A stretch of 64,000 nucleotides of DNA from Artemia franciscana (taxonomy: Eukaryota; Arthropoda; Branchiopoda; Anostraca; Artemiidae): positions 17,054,409 through 17,118,408 of the forward strand of contig NC_088864.1 in NCBI RefSeq assembly GCF_032884065.1, given 5' to 3'. This document shows positions 45,512-56,852 of the stretch, one piece after another. Positions within the stretch are counted from its first letter, which is position 1, and the number at the start of each line of letters is the position of its first letter. The notes beneath the pieces are model-generated. The model was not told the origin of the DNA. It worked only from the letters and a program-made list of their open reading frames with translations, and searched no databases. The position numbers and the translations under genes are program-made.

Positions 45512-47313
45512 AATAATAATAATAATTTATTTGTGACCCACTTGAAACAGCGGAGTAGAAAACAAACACACAGAAAAAAAAACTTCTGATAACACATTAA
45601 ATTACTGTAGAAAACATTTTAGAAGACCATGAAAAGGGTTAATAGTAAAATGTATCGAGTCGGATAGTTTCTGGTGTAGCACTTTAAGTTTATTTAATAA
45701 ATCTGGAGCCCCGAAATTTGTTACCATATCACTGTTCTTGTACCAGGGAGGAAGATACGACAAAAATCGGAGGAAAAGAAAATAAGATGACTTGAGAGCC
45801 TTTAAATCTTTTCTTTTTAAAACAGGATACAATCCAGAAAGATATAAAACCGAGTGATCACAAAAGCAAGAATAAATTTGTGAAAGGGCTTTGCGGTTGT
45901 ATTTCCCCCTATTCGCAACAATTTTAGAATAACCCACTTGAAGTTTAACCTTGGCATCAGAAACAATTTTATTACGAAAAGAGACTAAATTGTTAGTAAG
46001 GGTAATGCCCAACCACCTTAAAGAAGTCACGCACGGAATGCTAAATTCAGAACAGTTAAGTCTAGAAGATTGGTTAGGAGAAGGACCAAAATGAAGGAAT
46101 TCACATTTATCAGGGTTAAGGGTTAGACCTACATTCGAGAAAGCAGTAGAGATAGAACGAACAGAAGCCGAAAGCCCAGATTTAGTTCTACTAATGAGAA
46201 GAATATCGTCTGCATAAGCAAGATATGAGACATTTGAACTACCTAAAAGGTAAGTTGTTGGAAGACTATTTAAAATATCAGCAATACAAATTTTGAAAAT
46301 TGATGGAGATAAAACTCCACCTTGTCTTACGGAGATCTTTAACATAGAAGGATCAGAAGGAGAAGATTTAATATGAAGGAAAGAATGACCATACCAAAAT
46401 TTTAATAAAGAAACAATAGAAACATTCACTCCACATTTAAGCAAAGAAAACAGGGCTTGGGAGTGAACTACAGAATCAAAAGCCTTAGATAGATCTAAAG
46501 AACAAAAATAAAGATCATAGCCCTTCCTGGAAGCATCAGAAAGCAGAGTAGAAAGAACTTTATGGGCATGCTGACATCCCAGACCACGCTGAAAACCAAA
46601 CTGGTTAACTCCAAAATTTATATTATCTGTTATAGAAGAGAGAAGTAAATACTCAAGGACTTTGCTTAAGGTACAAAAAACAGTGATAGGACGATAAGAT
46701 GAACATGAAAATGGATCTTTCCCCCTTTTTAAAATAGAAGTAACTGTGCCATACAAGAAACTGTCCGGCACGACAGAACAACACAAACACATTTGAAAAA
46801 GTAGTTGCAAATGCGATATTAAAGGGGGACAATCAGGTTTTAAATGATTCACTGATATTCCATCGGTGTCAACTGACTTAGACTTAAGCCTTTTAATAGC
46901 CAGGTAAATTGAATCAGCGGATATCGGTAATATATCCTGCTGAGATAGAGCAGAAGGTAGCATACGTTTCAAAACAGCTGAAAAACGTGAATGAACTGCA
47001 TAATTAATCCGGAAAAAATAGCAGTATAATGCGATTCCCAAGCTGACTTAGAAATATAATTACCAGGACCATCACTAATAATTTTACTAGAATTTAAAAC
47101 TTTCTTCCAATCACTTGGATTTGATGGAAAATCAAGACCCCGAAATCGGAGTGCACGAAGGTATTTCTTACAAGCAGATTTAGTGCGATTTTTAATGCTG
47201 AAACGAATACCAGAAGCAGGCCTTCCGCATTCTGACCATTATAAGCAGCCATAACTTTGCACGGTTCTTAATCGACTTCAACTCTGAATCATTATTCCAC
47301 ACAGGTTGACGAT
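45512..47313 (-). mobile_element. 5'-truncated LINE (I/jockey-like) insertion with mapped boundaries
   Basis: The element reads on the minus strand. Its 3' end is a short (TTA)n tail abutting 45512. Its 5' edge is near 47313, inside the linker before the reverse transcriptase. The boundaries are fixed by a paralogous uninterrupted copy at 52930-52960, where GCTGTAGACAACAGCTAT runs directly into GTACAGACTGTC. At this locus those two halves are separated by the 1.8-kb insert. TAT occurs at both junctions (45509-45511, 47314-47316), as a very short target duplication or microhomology. The endonuclease half is missing, so the copy was dead on arrival. Confidence 0.88.
45602..47041 (-). CDS. Non-LTR reverse transcriptase, 479-codon frame of the LINE
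   Basis: RNA-templated DNA synthesis for target-primed reverse transcription. Visible motifs: RPITV near 117-121, GFQRGLGCQ near 149-157, motif A LDLSKAFDSV at 182-191, QGGVLSP near 240-246 and the catalytic YADD at 276-279, then the thumb and C-terminal region to residue 479. All three catalytic aspartates are present. The first residues are out of frame. Upstream on the same strand the protein continues in other frames to about 47310 (RQPVWNND, a GRPASGIRFSIKNR stretch, SKSAWESHYTAIF), joined through an A-run indel near 47011-47017 and another break near 47240, plus a stop. The long intact palm suggests a fairly young insertion. Confidence 0.9.
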   Translation of the reverse strand: MGIALYCYFFRINYAVHSRFSAVLKRMLPSALSQQDILPISADSIYLAIKRLKSKSVDTDGISVNHLKPDCPPLISHLQLLFQMCLCCSVVPDSFLYGTVTSILKRGKDPFSCSSYRPITVFCTLSKVLEYLLLSSITDNINFGVNQFGFQRGLGCQHAHKVLSTLLSDASRKGYDLYFCSLDLSKAFDSVVHSQALFSLLKCGVNVSIVSLLKFWYGHSFLHIKSSPSDPSMLKISVRQGGVLSPSIFKICIADILNSLPTTYLLGSSNVSYLAYADDILLISRTKSGLSASVRSISTAFSNVGLTLNPDKCEFLHFGPSPNQSSRLNCSEFSIPCVTSLRWLGITLTNNLVSFRNKIVSDAKVKLQVGYSKIVANRGKYNRKALSQIYSCFCDHSVLYLSGLYPVLKRKDLKALKSSYFLFLRFLSYLPPWYKNSDMVTNFGAPDLLNKLKVLHQKLSDSIHFTINPFHGLLKCFLQ

Positions 47314-47316
47314 TAT

Positions 47317-47855
47317 GTACAGACTGTCTTGATATGACTGAGCTGGAGCATGCTCTTTAATGAAGCTGACTAGGCAAATTGGATCTGAGTAGACTTGTCC
47401 TGTGTGTATGGGTGACAAACAAGCTAGGCTAAGTGGCATTAGATATACAAAGTGCCATTAAAAAATCCCTTGAACTGCTTCAACCTGTCCTAGCAGCAAT
47501 CTAGGATCTTGATAAAAAGAAATCACTGTTAAGAGGTACTTTAGCAAGTTGTGTCAAATGATAGGATGCATGGTAAGTAGATTTTAAGCCATCAAAATGC
47601 ATAAATGCCTGGTGACATTGTTGACTAAGATGAGCTGAAGAGTCTTGCGGTCATGGAGGTACAAGTTTTGAAAAATGATCTTGATAGCCAGAGAACAATG
47701 TGAAGCAGCTGATGAAAGAAGATAAGGACAGACAGAGATGTAAACTCAAAATTGTGGTGTTTGGTTTGCCAGTAAAACCAGAAAAAACACAATTTTTCCA
47801 GCAACAGCAGTAATTATCCCAAATTACAACCTCCGAAAACGTATGCATTATAAAT
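47317..47855. repeat. Duplicated ~530-bp segment, copy 1
   Basis: It aligns with 52950-53440: TGTACAGACTGTCTT, CTGAGCTGGAG, AAATTGGATCTGAGTAGA, TTGTCCTGTGTGTATGGGTG, TAGCAAGTTGTGT, GGCTGAAGAGTCTTG or its variant, and GATAGCCAGA. Copy 1 continues leftward across the LINE into 45485-45511. Minus-strand frames in both copies share FTLFSGYQDHF but neither is intact, so the conservation is at DNA level. Confidence 0.85.
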
Positions 47856-48354
47856 CCTGACAAAGAGTGAATGTAGTTGTTACAGAGGCGCTCAATTATT
47901 GTGTGAAGCAAAATACTCACATAATGAAACTTATTCTTTTTGTCTATTAATACCAAAAGTGGCTAGATTCATGCTGCTTACTTATGATATGCTGTAGACA
48001 AGGTTTTAATGAAAGAGCGGTGTTGTTTCAGAAAAGAAGAGGTTATGTTGAGAAAATTTTAGATTGAGATTAGCAATCGAAAAGTGTCTGGATTGTCATA
48101 ACCCTTTACCCTTTTTTTTAATAGATTGTGATCATGCATTTGATTTAGCTGATAGAGATTAGAGTAATTTTAACAAGGTCCTATCCTTGCATCGCACACA
48201 AGATAAGTTTACTGAAGTGATAAATATAATACATTAGACTAGATATCGCCCTGGATAAGGTATAAGGTATAAAGTAATGTATAACCGATAGTATAGGTAT
48301 AACCAAGCAGGTATAGCAAGGTATAACCGATAATACAGATTACTTTGATGGACT

Positions 48355-48775
48355 TTTTCCCAAGGAACATTGCAGTGAATATGGGAAGAAATGGCATCAG
48401 ATGTGAAAGTAAAACTCTCCTGCACTTAAAGTGTGCAAAAATTATTAGTGAAATGAATAGATTTCAGGAAGTTTAGGTTTCGAGTGCAAGAACAGTTTTG
48501 CTAATTATTGTTAAAAACAAAGGTCATACCAACTGAATGAGTATGATCAGGTGAGGCTGGACAACGTTAAGATTGATCAATTGGATGGCTTTCAGTTGCT
48601 CTAGTAGTATTATTAGTAATTTTAGATACGATGAAGGTACAAAATTAAAGTGGTTATGATTCAGGGGGGGCTCTGTTGACGAACAAAGAACTTTTTTGTA
48701 GTCGTCGAACTAAGACATGAATATTTGAAGTAACGGTAACGATAATTTACAACAATTGGTCTTTTCAATCCCTCC
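48355..48775 (+). pseudogene. Heavily decayed LINE family A fragment
   Basis: The order GAAATGGCATCAGATGTGAA, AGTAAAACTCTCCT, GATTGATCAATTGGATGGCT, AGTATTATTAGTAA and GACGAACAAAGAACT parallels the polymerase region after motif B in the 37-kb copy (KTLLDLNYADD, then ID..DSFTYLGS..SK, then a TK.RI segment). The YADD box itself is replaced by a KCAK-like reading. Many stops. Confidence 0.65.
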
Positions 48776-48850
48776 ATTTCTATGGTCACGCTAAGAGTTC
48801 AGCAAGACTTCTAGAGTCCAATCTAGAATCTAGAGTCCACTTCTAGAGTC

Positions 48851-49004
48851 TAAAAATCCATTTTTTAAAATAGCCTAGGCATCATTACTTCTTAACGAAA
48901 AGTACAGCCAAGACGCTAAAAGTTCAGCAAGACTTTTAGAGTCTTGGCTGAACTTTTCGTTAAGAAGTAATGATGACTCGACTATTTTAAAAAATGGATT
49001 TTTA
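48851..49004. repeat. Long hairpin, ~64-bp arms and 26-nt loop
   Basis: The left arm 48851-48914 (TAAAAATCCATTTTTTAAAA, then CATTACTTCTTAACGAAAAG) is repeated inverted at 48941-49004 with few mismatches. The loop GCTAAAAGTTCAGCAAGACT has a direct copy upstream, GCTAAGAGTTCAGCAAGACT, at 48790. The layout suggests a strand-switching event or a tiny foldback element. Confidence 0.88.
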
Positions 49005-49980
49005 ACCGAGAACTTTTATTCTAAGTGTATTATTGTTTATTATTTTCTTTGCTGAAGACGGCCCTTAGATATAGGGCCAAAATATTCAAATAGGTTTTGT
49101 TCGTTCACTGTCTTGGGAAAAAAGTCCTCATTATTCGCTCTTCTGTATTTCTAATATGGAAAGGCAGTGTGGTCTTCGTCATAATAAAGAGGGATAGGTT
49201 TGGTGCAAATCATTTACTTAAAGGTTTGGTCAAGAATTTAAAATTTACTTCAGCATTGCATCAGTGTCATAATTTCAGAATGGGTTTCTGCACGAAATTT
49301 GAAGTTTTTCCCTATTTATAAGAGGGCATATCGGGGCAGCACAGATATTATTACTACAGGGAGAGTCTTTTTTACAATTTTTTAAAACGTGGCAAGTTCC
49401 CATAAATTTGCTCGAATGACTGAATAGGTGAGTTCTGTTTAGTAAGTTTGTATTTTAGAATTTTAGAGCGAAAAGTTTCAAATCAGAACACGTGTCTTGG
49501 TCTCTAAATAATGAATGTTTGGAGCAACGTAAGCCTGCAGTGTCTCAATTAATTTTATTTCAGAAATGGAAATGTACTTTCAAGATTAAAATGTTGGATT
49601 TTTTGCTAGCATAAAGGGGTTTTGAGTTATGAGACAAAACAGACATCCACCATTTGGCTAAAATGAGGGTAAAGCTCATTTGTGATGCAAATGAATATTG
49701 TATTTAGATTCAGGATGCAAGTCTAGGTATATATTCGCAGTGGGGGTGTATTAGGGGGACTGGGGGTGTATACCATGTAAATATATAGGTTCTTAGAAAT
49801 TCATGAATTTCTTAGAAAAACTGGAAAAACAAGGAAAGAAATGAACATGAGGTTTCTTCCACTGCAAGATATGTTAACTATGATTATTCTGCATATTATG
49901 GAGTAAAAATAGTTTCCTTAACATGTTTCCATATGTCCAGCTAGGCTCCTATGCATATAGTAGTGGTTGGCTAATGTAAA
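49005..49980. other. No gene recognised
   Basis: The frame at 49097-49321 has no domain. Nothing else can be supported. Confidence 0.45.
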
Positions 49981-49988
49981 GATTTGTG

Positions 49989-50618
49989 GGTAAAATTCTA
50001 CTTTAGCAACTTTTGGCTATCTTAAAAAGGGATAGGTTGGGAAAATGAAACTTTTGGGGATGTGTCTTCCTGCAAAAGAATATCCTGGGAAGGTATTTTG
50101 AAGTAACCACCTCCATTCCTTCTCCCTGTAGAGGGCCCTGAAATTTGCCTACATGACAGGTCTATTACCTATTGAAATTTTGAAAAAATAACATTTTACA
50201 TTAATTTTCTGTTACCAGTTGCTTTTTCTCTGCCTTTCGTTCTGAAAAATGCAATTCCTGTTATTTGAGCAGAATTCTGAGCCATATTGATGTTTTTTTT
50301 TTCAAAATTTAGGAAATGTATTTGCATAATTTTTAAAACCTTATAAATTAGGATTGAGCAAAGTTGTGAAGCTGAAAGCAATTTTGTTGTACTTCACTCA
50401 AGCAAAAGATCTATTTTGCAAGGTTTCACTTTTATAACACACATATTTTAAAAGTCATTGAAGGTCAGTACCCTCTAGAGGGGGAGGGAGTAGAGGTAGG
50501 TACTTCAAGGCACCTTCCCATGACATACTTTAGCCTTTAGACCCATCCCTGAAAGTTTCATTTTCCTAATCTAATCCCTTTCTGAGATAGCCAAAAGTTG
50601 CTAAAGTAGAATTTTACC
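49989..50618. mobile_element. 630-bp long-TIR element (Mutator- or hAT-like size)
   Basis: Starts GGTAAAATTCTACTTTAGCA and ends with the inverted form. The inverted arms reach about 150 bp (49989-50140 and 50470-50618), through ACTTTTGGCTATCT, GGGATAG, GAAAATGAAACTTT and GGGAAGGT. Flanks GATTTGTG (49981-49988) and AATTTGTG (50619-50626) match at 7 of 8, consistent with a target duplication. No transposase frame. Diverged copies lie at 22690-22930 and 41880-42195. Long TIRs starting with G recall Mutator-type elements, but an 8-bp duplication does not settle it. Confidence 0.82.
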
Positions 50619-50626
50619 AATTTGTG

Positions 50627-52910
50627 TATATGTGGGCTATACACTATCAAAGTGGCCATCCAATGGTATCTTAGACAAAACTACTATCCCACCAACAACT
50701 CACTTTAGCACAAAGCTGCCTAAGGCATAGGAAATATATAATTTGGACAATATATCTGCACATTAGAAGGAAGGATTAGGCATGAAGTGAAGTGATGTGC
50801 ATTAGGAATGCTATTTTTGACTATGATTTTTAAAATATGTTTTCAGACTTTTGTACTGTTTCCTTAGATTTAGGGGCATAATCTACTATTGGGCAGAGGT
50901 GGGGCAACTGCCCTCTCCAAATCCAAGTTTGAACCCCAGACCTGAGTTTGCCTCCCCCCCCTCCTTGCTGAAATTTAATTTCTGCAAAAAGATTATCAAA
51001 TTATGATAACACTAAGTCTGTATAATTCAAGTATCCAGGGAAATAGAGCAGTTTGCTTTTGTATTTGTTTGCCATTATGGTAATATATGACTAATTTTTC
51101 AGTTTTCTCTGTCATTTCCACTTGACTTGGGAAAATTAGCTCCAACTGTGCCCTCTCCCAAGATTTTAACAAAATTACACCACTGCTCAGATTTTTTATT
51201 TTATGCTGTTTCTAAATATCATGGCTGCTTTTATTACTATCTACACTCCCTCCCCTTCTCCCCTGATGGTACCATATATAGCCTGAGTATATACATAAAA
51301 TAAAATAAAAAACTCTGTGCCTCCAGAGGCACAGAGAGCATCAAAAAAGAGCTGCAAATCTTCCAGAATATTTGCTCCTGCCAAAATATCTCTATACTAA
51401 AGCTGGATTAAGGTATTTTGGTTTTGTGGATCTGTCTGGTACATTTGGTGTATGATCTTTCTTATTCTGCCTCTGCTGTGTGCACCCAAAGGTTGCTAGT
51501 GGGATGCTGCGTGTAGTAGGAGGAGATTGTCCATATGTAGTACATGGGCAAGGTATCTTTTGGCAAACTCTGATGAAGTTTGTCACACAAGGCTTACTGT
51601 TTTATCACTGACAGGTTGGTTGGTCATCTAGCAAGAATGTGTTTCAATAGCAAGAAAACAAGAATATGTTCTTGAAAGAAAACACTCACACAAAAAAAAA
51701 TGAAATTGTTACTTTACAGCATACAACATGTTTCTTTTAATTACGTTATCATATTCTTTTGGTGCTATCTAGATTTTTAAGTCATATAGATATTTTCATC
51801 TAACAGTCCAATCAATTACCAAAAAAAGCTGAATTTCTTCAAGTCTAGACAAGCTACCTGTTATACAATGCATCAAGAGATGAAAAAAAAAACACATAAC
51901 AAATATACTTATTATGGGAACATCAGGGGGTGGGGTACTTTGTTAGGGAAGCAACCATGGTATCTGGAAAAAAGCATAAAATAAGGGCTATTCTTTTAAT
52001 GGGTTTCCTCAGAAGAATGGTACTCCTAGAGTGTTGCTAAATGTATCTTTTCTAAGCATAAACAACAAGTTCTTAATTTTGGACATAATGTGCATAACTT
52101 AAGATATGCTAGCTGGGAATAACTGGCTACTCGAAAAACTTTTTTTAGCCTTTAAACTTAGGGTAACAACAGCTCTTCTGAAATAAATGCTATAATAGTC
52201 AAAGCAAAGAGTAGATGCTCTCCTCTATGGTGCTCTTTCCAATTATAATGTTTTGTGAATAGCCCAGGACCAGATATAGGATCATTAGAGGGGGCATGCG
52301 TTTGTTTAACTAACAAATATTATATTTAAAAAGAGGGTCAAATGGTACTACCTACTACTCTTTGTTTATTTTAGTGTTTTGTAGAGAAGTGCCATTATTC
52401 TCCACCAAACCTTGACAAGATTACCCTTACAGCCTAGTATATTTAAATACAAATTACTCTTCTTCACAACATTTGTTTTAGGTTAAATCTATCCATGATT
52501 CAGATACTTTGTTCTAACTTTAAGATTGTGTATCCAAATTGGGCTGTATTTTTTAGATTAGGCTGAACCTTAAAATGTTGTGTCTCTGATTAGGGTTTAC
52601 TTTTGACCATCAATGTTTAATATAAATAGCATTTTACATGACAAAAATATTCATGGTGATTCTATGCTTATCAAGAAAATTCAGACAAATCCAGTAGACT
52701 AGTGAAAAAAATCCAATTTGTACATGGTACCAAATGGATTATAATTTAACTGTTGAAGTGGTGAGTAGCTGTCAAACCACTGGGTATCTTACCCCAGGTC
52801 TAGTTATCTGCTACAACAAAACAGCTGAGAAAAACCAGACAATTTCTTGGAAAATCAATGGAAGCAATGATGGTTTTGGAAAGAAGAAAAATGTTCAATA
52901 TTGACCAAGA
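50627..52910. other. No gene recognised
   Basis: AT-rich sequence. A short hairpin CTCTGTGCCTC / GAGGCACAGAG lies at about 51313-51337. The open stretch near 51400-51600 is readable on both strands but shows no domain or splice sites I trust. Confidence 0.45.
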
Positions 52911-52917
52911 ACCAAAT

Positions 52918-53440
52918 GCAATGAATTTAATAGCTGTAGACAACAGCTATGTACAGACTGTCTTTATGCAACTGAGCTGGAGTATGCTCTTTTATGAAGA
53001 TGATAAGGCAAATTGGATCTGAGTAGAATTGTCCTGTGTGTATGGGTGACAAAAAAGCTAGACAAATGCATCAGATATACAAAGTACCACTGCGAAATCC
53101 CCTGGATTGTTTCAACCTTCAACATGTCCAAGCAGCCATCCAGGATGTTGATGTAAAAAATCAAGGACCCTGTTAAGAGGTCCTTTAGCAAGTTGTGTGA
53201 AATGATAGAAGGCATGGTAAGTAGATCTTAAGCCATGAAAATGCAGATAGACACCTGAGTAAATGTTTTTTGCCACTGTTGACAAAGATTGGCTGAAGAG
53301 TCTTGTAGTCTTGAAGGTGCTGACTTTGGAAAATGATCTTGGTAGCCAGAAAACAAAGTAAAGCAACTGTTAGTAGAGGAGAGCATTAGACAGAGATGTA
53401 AAATCAAAATATTACAACCTCTCAATGTACACTTTTAAAT
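52918..53440. repeat. Duplicated ~530-bp segment, copy 2 (uninterrupted by the LINE)
   Basis: It aligns to 45482-45511 followed by 47317-47855, with the 45512-47313 LINE absent. The junction lies in AGCTGTAGACAACAGCTATG, itself a small inverted repeat (AGCTGT / ACAGCT). It preserves the pre-insertion state. Overlapping minus-strand frames at 52964-53425 are not supported as genes. Confidence 0.85.
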
Positions 53441-55085
53441 CTTGACCAACATCATTTGGTTATCTGAAATAACCCAACTGGCAACATGCCTATCATGTTT
53501 TCTGTTGCCAACCTTGCAACAAATTACCCAGAAATAAATAAAATAAGAGCAACTGGGACAATTCATTTCAGAAACAACATATCAAAACCCATCCATTCCG
53601 AAAGAACCAAACCATAAGAGCTCCATGTTTGGCAAGCAAAGGGAGTGATGTATATTGTAATTGCAGGAGGCAGAATCATTCTAAAAAGCGTCTCACTTTC
53701 TGCCCCACCAAATCAGATGGAAATTTAATTGGGACCCCTAACCTTCGAAATAGGTTCTCTTGTTGTACATCACTGAGTGACAGTTTTGTCAATGCATATT
53801 CAGATCTTTACATTGTCACTTTTATATTGCAAGGTTAGGAAAGATCCCCAAATCCCTAAACTCTAAAAAATCCTCAACTTTTTCTGAAAGTATGAGCAGT
53901 TGAAAAAGTAGTGGCCTTGTTAGTGTCTTCAGCAATGTTGATTGTATAGCTTCAAAGTTGCAAGAAATCAAGATTGTTGTTACATCGAAGGCGTTGGTCT
54001 CTTATGCCTTTTGTGAATAGAAAGCTAAAGGCCTAATGCTAATCCAATAGATTCAGATGTTAGGATACAAACTAGTCAAAAACCTATTCAAGCAAGAAGG
54101 AAGGAAAATTTTACTTAACATCTGAGAAAATTTCTAGGTAGGAAATATTGATGTTGGTTCTGATTGTGAGATATCAGTAGACCTATCTGGTGAGGCTGTT
54201 CATACTGGGACAGTTTATTGAAGTTGAAGTTCCCTTAACTTAGAGAGATCCCTCTTTGAAGTAATAAAACCTATTGATGGAAAAGTAGGAACAATAAGAA
54301 ACCCTTCATGTTCAAGTTCTTTAATAACCAATAAAATTTTTTTCACAAAACTATCAGATTAATGACCCATAGTGAGGTTGACTCGTGTGTGGGCTATACA
54401 CTCAACAGTGAATTAATAAAAATATCTCAAAATACTGGAAGAGAAAGATGGTCCTTCAATTCTCCAAATGGTAGGAAAAAAAAAATCGAAATACCCAAAT
54501 AAAAACAAATAAAATGAGGACGCTCCCCCCATATTTCAACTTAAGTTAATAACTGCTAATTAAATGACTCTTAAACTAATATATTCATCACTGGACACTT
54601 AAAATACCTTTTGTTCAGTGGATTAATGGCTACTCCTATTCTAGACAGGAATCTATTAGGCAATTTCTTTAGTTTCCAGCCAACCATTCACTTTATAAAG
54701 CAGTTAATATCCCAACTGGGTGCTTGGATAGTGTGAATCCAGCATAGCTCAGTGTTGCAATTGTAGATGACTGTGGGACATTACTAGATGTTATCCCACA
54801 CCTACCCATCAGTGTAAACAACCATATTGCTATAAAATGGTCGCTTAGTCTGTACCAAAAACATTGAGCTTTTTACTGAAAATGTACACAGAGATTACAG
54901 TCTAATGAAGCAAGATTTGGCTTGGCAAGACTGATACTTTCTTAAGTAGTATTGATGAATCCTTTAACAGAATGAAGAAAATACTGCTAGAGGGCTCAAA
55001 AAAGTGTGATGGGCTCATACCCTTCAAAACTCCATTTTTCAAGACAAAAAAAATGAAGAGATCAGCAAATACAAAACGAAGAGAT
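53441..55085. other. No gene recognised
   Basis: The frame at 53629-53838 has no domain. The segment from about 54690 may contain upstream parts of the LINE remnant that follows, but the reading is too broken to assign. Confidence 0.4.
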
Positions 55086-55089
55086 CAGC

Positions 55090-55440
55090 AAAGTGTAATA
55101 ACATACATTAAAGGTCTTTATGATGTTGATTATTGATCATGTCTCCAGAAGGCTCAAATCCTGTCCCTCATTTATTGTCACAATTGGAGTGATGTTATTG
55201 CAGCTTGTAAGATTCTGAATTCTAATAACTCTATTTCTGGCCTTTTTCAACCTGATGATTCCAAAAGAGCTCGAGTGTAAGAGCAAACACGAGGATGAGA
55301 ACCAAATTCCTTACCAGTAATTGTCAGCTCTATTAGTGTAAAACAGAGTGACACCTGCCAGTTTGGATGCGTTCAAATCGTCAATGAACAGGGACTGGTT
55401 TAACAAACCACAGCACACCACTTGGGACACCATAGACGGG
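55090..55440 (+). pseudogene. LINE reverse transcriptase C-terminal remnant
   Basis: One frame reads LQKAQILSLIYCHNWSDVIA then ACKILN, ISGLFQPDD, KRARV before a stop. Shifted frames continue with SSIS and SVN.FKS-like words. The A.KILN...ISGLF...R...S...N pattern matches the C-terminal tail of many CR1/jockey-type polymerases. Several stops. Confidence 0.55.
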
Positions 55441-56105
55441 TCAGCTCACTACCATCACTGAAATTGGTGGGTATAGTATCCATCTTATCACTAGCAAGTG
55501 TTATTTGAGGTAATGTTAGTAGATACCAGAGAAATGGCAGAAGATCTTAAAATTCTTATGGGATTACCACTAGATTCAACAGTAAAGTATTTGAAGAAAG
55601 GCGAGGAGTAATCTTGTATAAAGGTTAGCAGTGTCAATGGGAGGGGGCTACCCACTCCTCGATTTCGAAAAATACCTTTTTTGGTATTTATTTGTTTAAT
55701 TGAAAACCCGTCTACAAAAAATTGCGAAGGACAAAGCGTAAGATGAAAAAAAAAATAAAGAAGCAAACACGACAAATTATAGCCTAGTGCAAGACAAACA
55801 GCCAATAAAATTCAAATAAGAACGCTAAAATATAAATAAATCAGGGACAAAATAAGAATCAGAACAAAATCAAAACAAAGTAAAATCAAGGAAAAATAAA
55901 ACCAAACAAAGGGAAGGCAAATAAATGCATACAACATCAACATGCTCATACATAAATGAACCCAAAAATAAATCCCCTCAGTAAAAAAACGCATATCACT
56001 TAATAAACACAAATCACTTAATTGTTTTAACTAAATAAATGCTTGAATATTCGAACCCATCAAAATCACTGCTCTAGTACTCGCACCCATTCATTTGGAC
56101 GATGT
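55441..56105. other. No gene recognised
   Basis: AT-rich sequence. Frames at 55491-56012 are low-complexity antisense readings of A-rich DNA. Confidence 0.45.
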
Positions 56106-56480
56106 TCACCAAAGATGTATAAGATACATACTCAGACTGAATCTATGTGACCCGAGCTGGATCCATGGACTTGGAATGAATCTATGCGACCGAATCCTGA
56201 AACAAATATTATGACAACAGTGCGGACAGATGATTGAGCTGGAAACTATCATTTGCTGCTGCCGTCTCTCTTGCCTCGGCCATGCCTGCCACAGGCGTGA
56301 AAACGGCTTTATTTCTAGGCCGCTTTGTTGCAAACCTCCCCTAAGCTGAAAAAAGGCAAGGAAGACGATCCTAGATGAACACCGTCAAATCCGACCTCAA
56401 TCCCATTGGTGGATTTAGACGACACGACCTTCGATGGAACCTACCTGGCTGGGAATGGCTGCCCCTTTAATCTTGACCGC
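56106..56480 (-). pseudogene. Zinc-finger tail of another LINE polymerase (minus strand)
   Basis: The minus-strand frames give an R- and Q-rich segment (PRQERRQQQM) followed by IICPHCCHNICFRIRSHR. This C..C...C..RI..H layout closes many arthropod LINE ORFs (FTCP.C...C.SRIGL.SH). Upstream residues are in broken frames. Only the 3' end of the element remains. Confidence 0.6.
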
Positions 56481-56514
56481 ACCCAATGGAATGCTACCGT
56501 CTGCCACCTCCTAG

Positions 56515-56557
56515 CGTCAGGGAGAGCTGCAAAGCTTGTATCTGGATTCAATTTCGA
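56515..56557 (+). CDS. Possible small exon of the integrase-derived gene (CKAC motif)
   Basis: An acceptor-like CCACCTCCTAG precedes 56515 and a consensus donor GTAAGT follows 56557. The 14 codons read VRESCKACIWIQFR. In Ty3/gypsy integrases a C..C pair ends the N-terminal zinc-binding domain in a similar context. The exon ends in phase 0, as required by the next exon at 56853. However, the linker normally found between C..C and the core is missing, and the sequence lies next to a decayed LINE tail, so this could be chance. Confidence 0.35.
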
Positions 56558-56852
56558 GTAAGTATAGTACAGTTAAAGATAATCAAAGTAGAATTGTTTA
56601 GAGTGGGGGGGGGGTACGCTTCCTTAAAACTAGAAAAATTGTTTTTTGAAAGCAAGACACAGATTAAAAAAAAATGTAAATTTGACGAATTATATTGAAA
56701 AGTAAGATATTGCTTAGAATTGTTCAGTTGTGGTCCCAAATAGCCACATTTCTGCATACGTGTTTAGGATTGTACACGTTACGACTATTGTTTAAATATG
56801 CGTTTGTGTAATACATAAATTGCTGGTATTAGCGTGAGATGAATTCTTTCAG

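Noticed and set aside
52964..53425. Three overlapping minus-strand frames of 65-84 codons
   Set aside because: Their similarity to 47.7-kb frames is explained by a DNA duplication. Frames are broken in both copies and no domain is seen.
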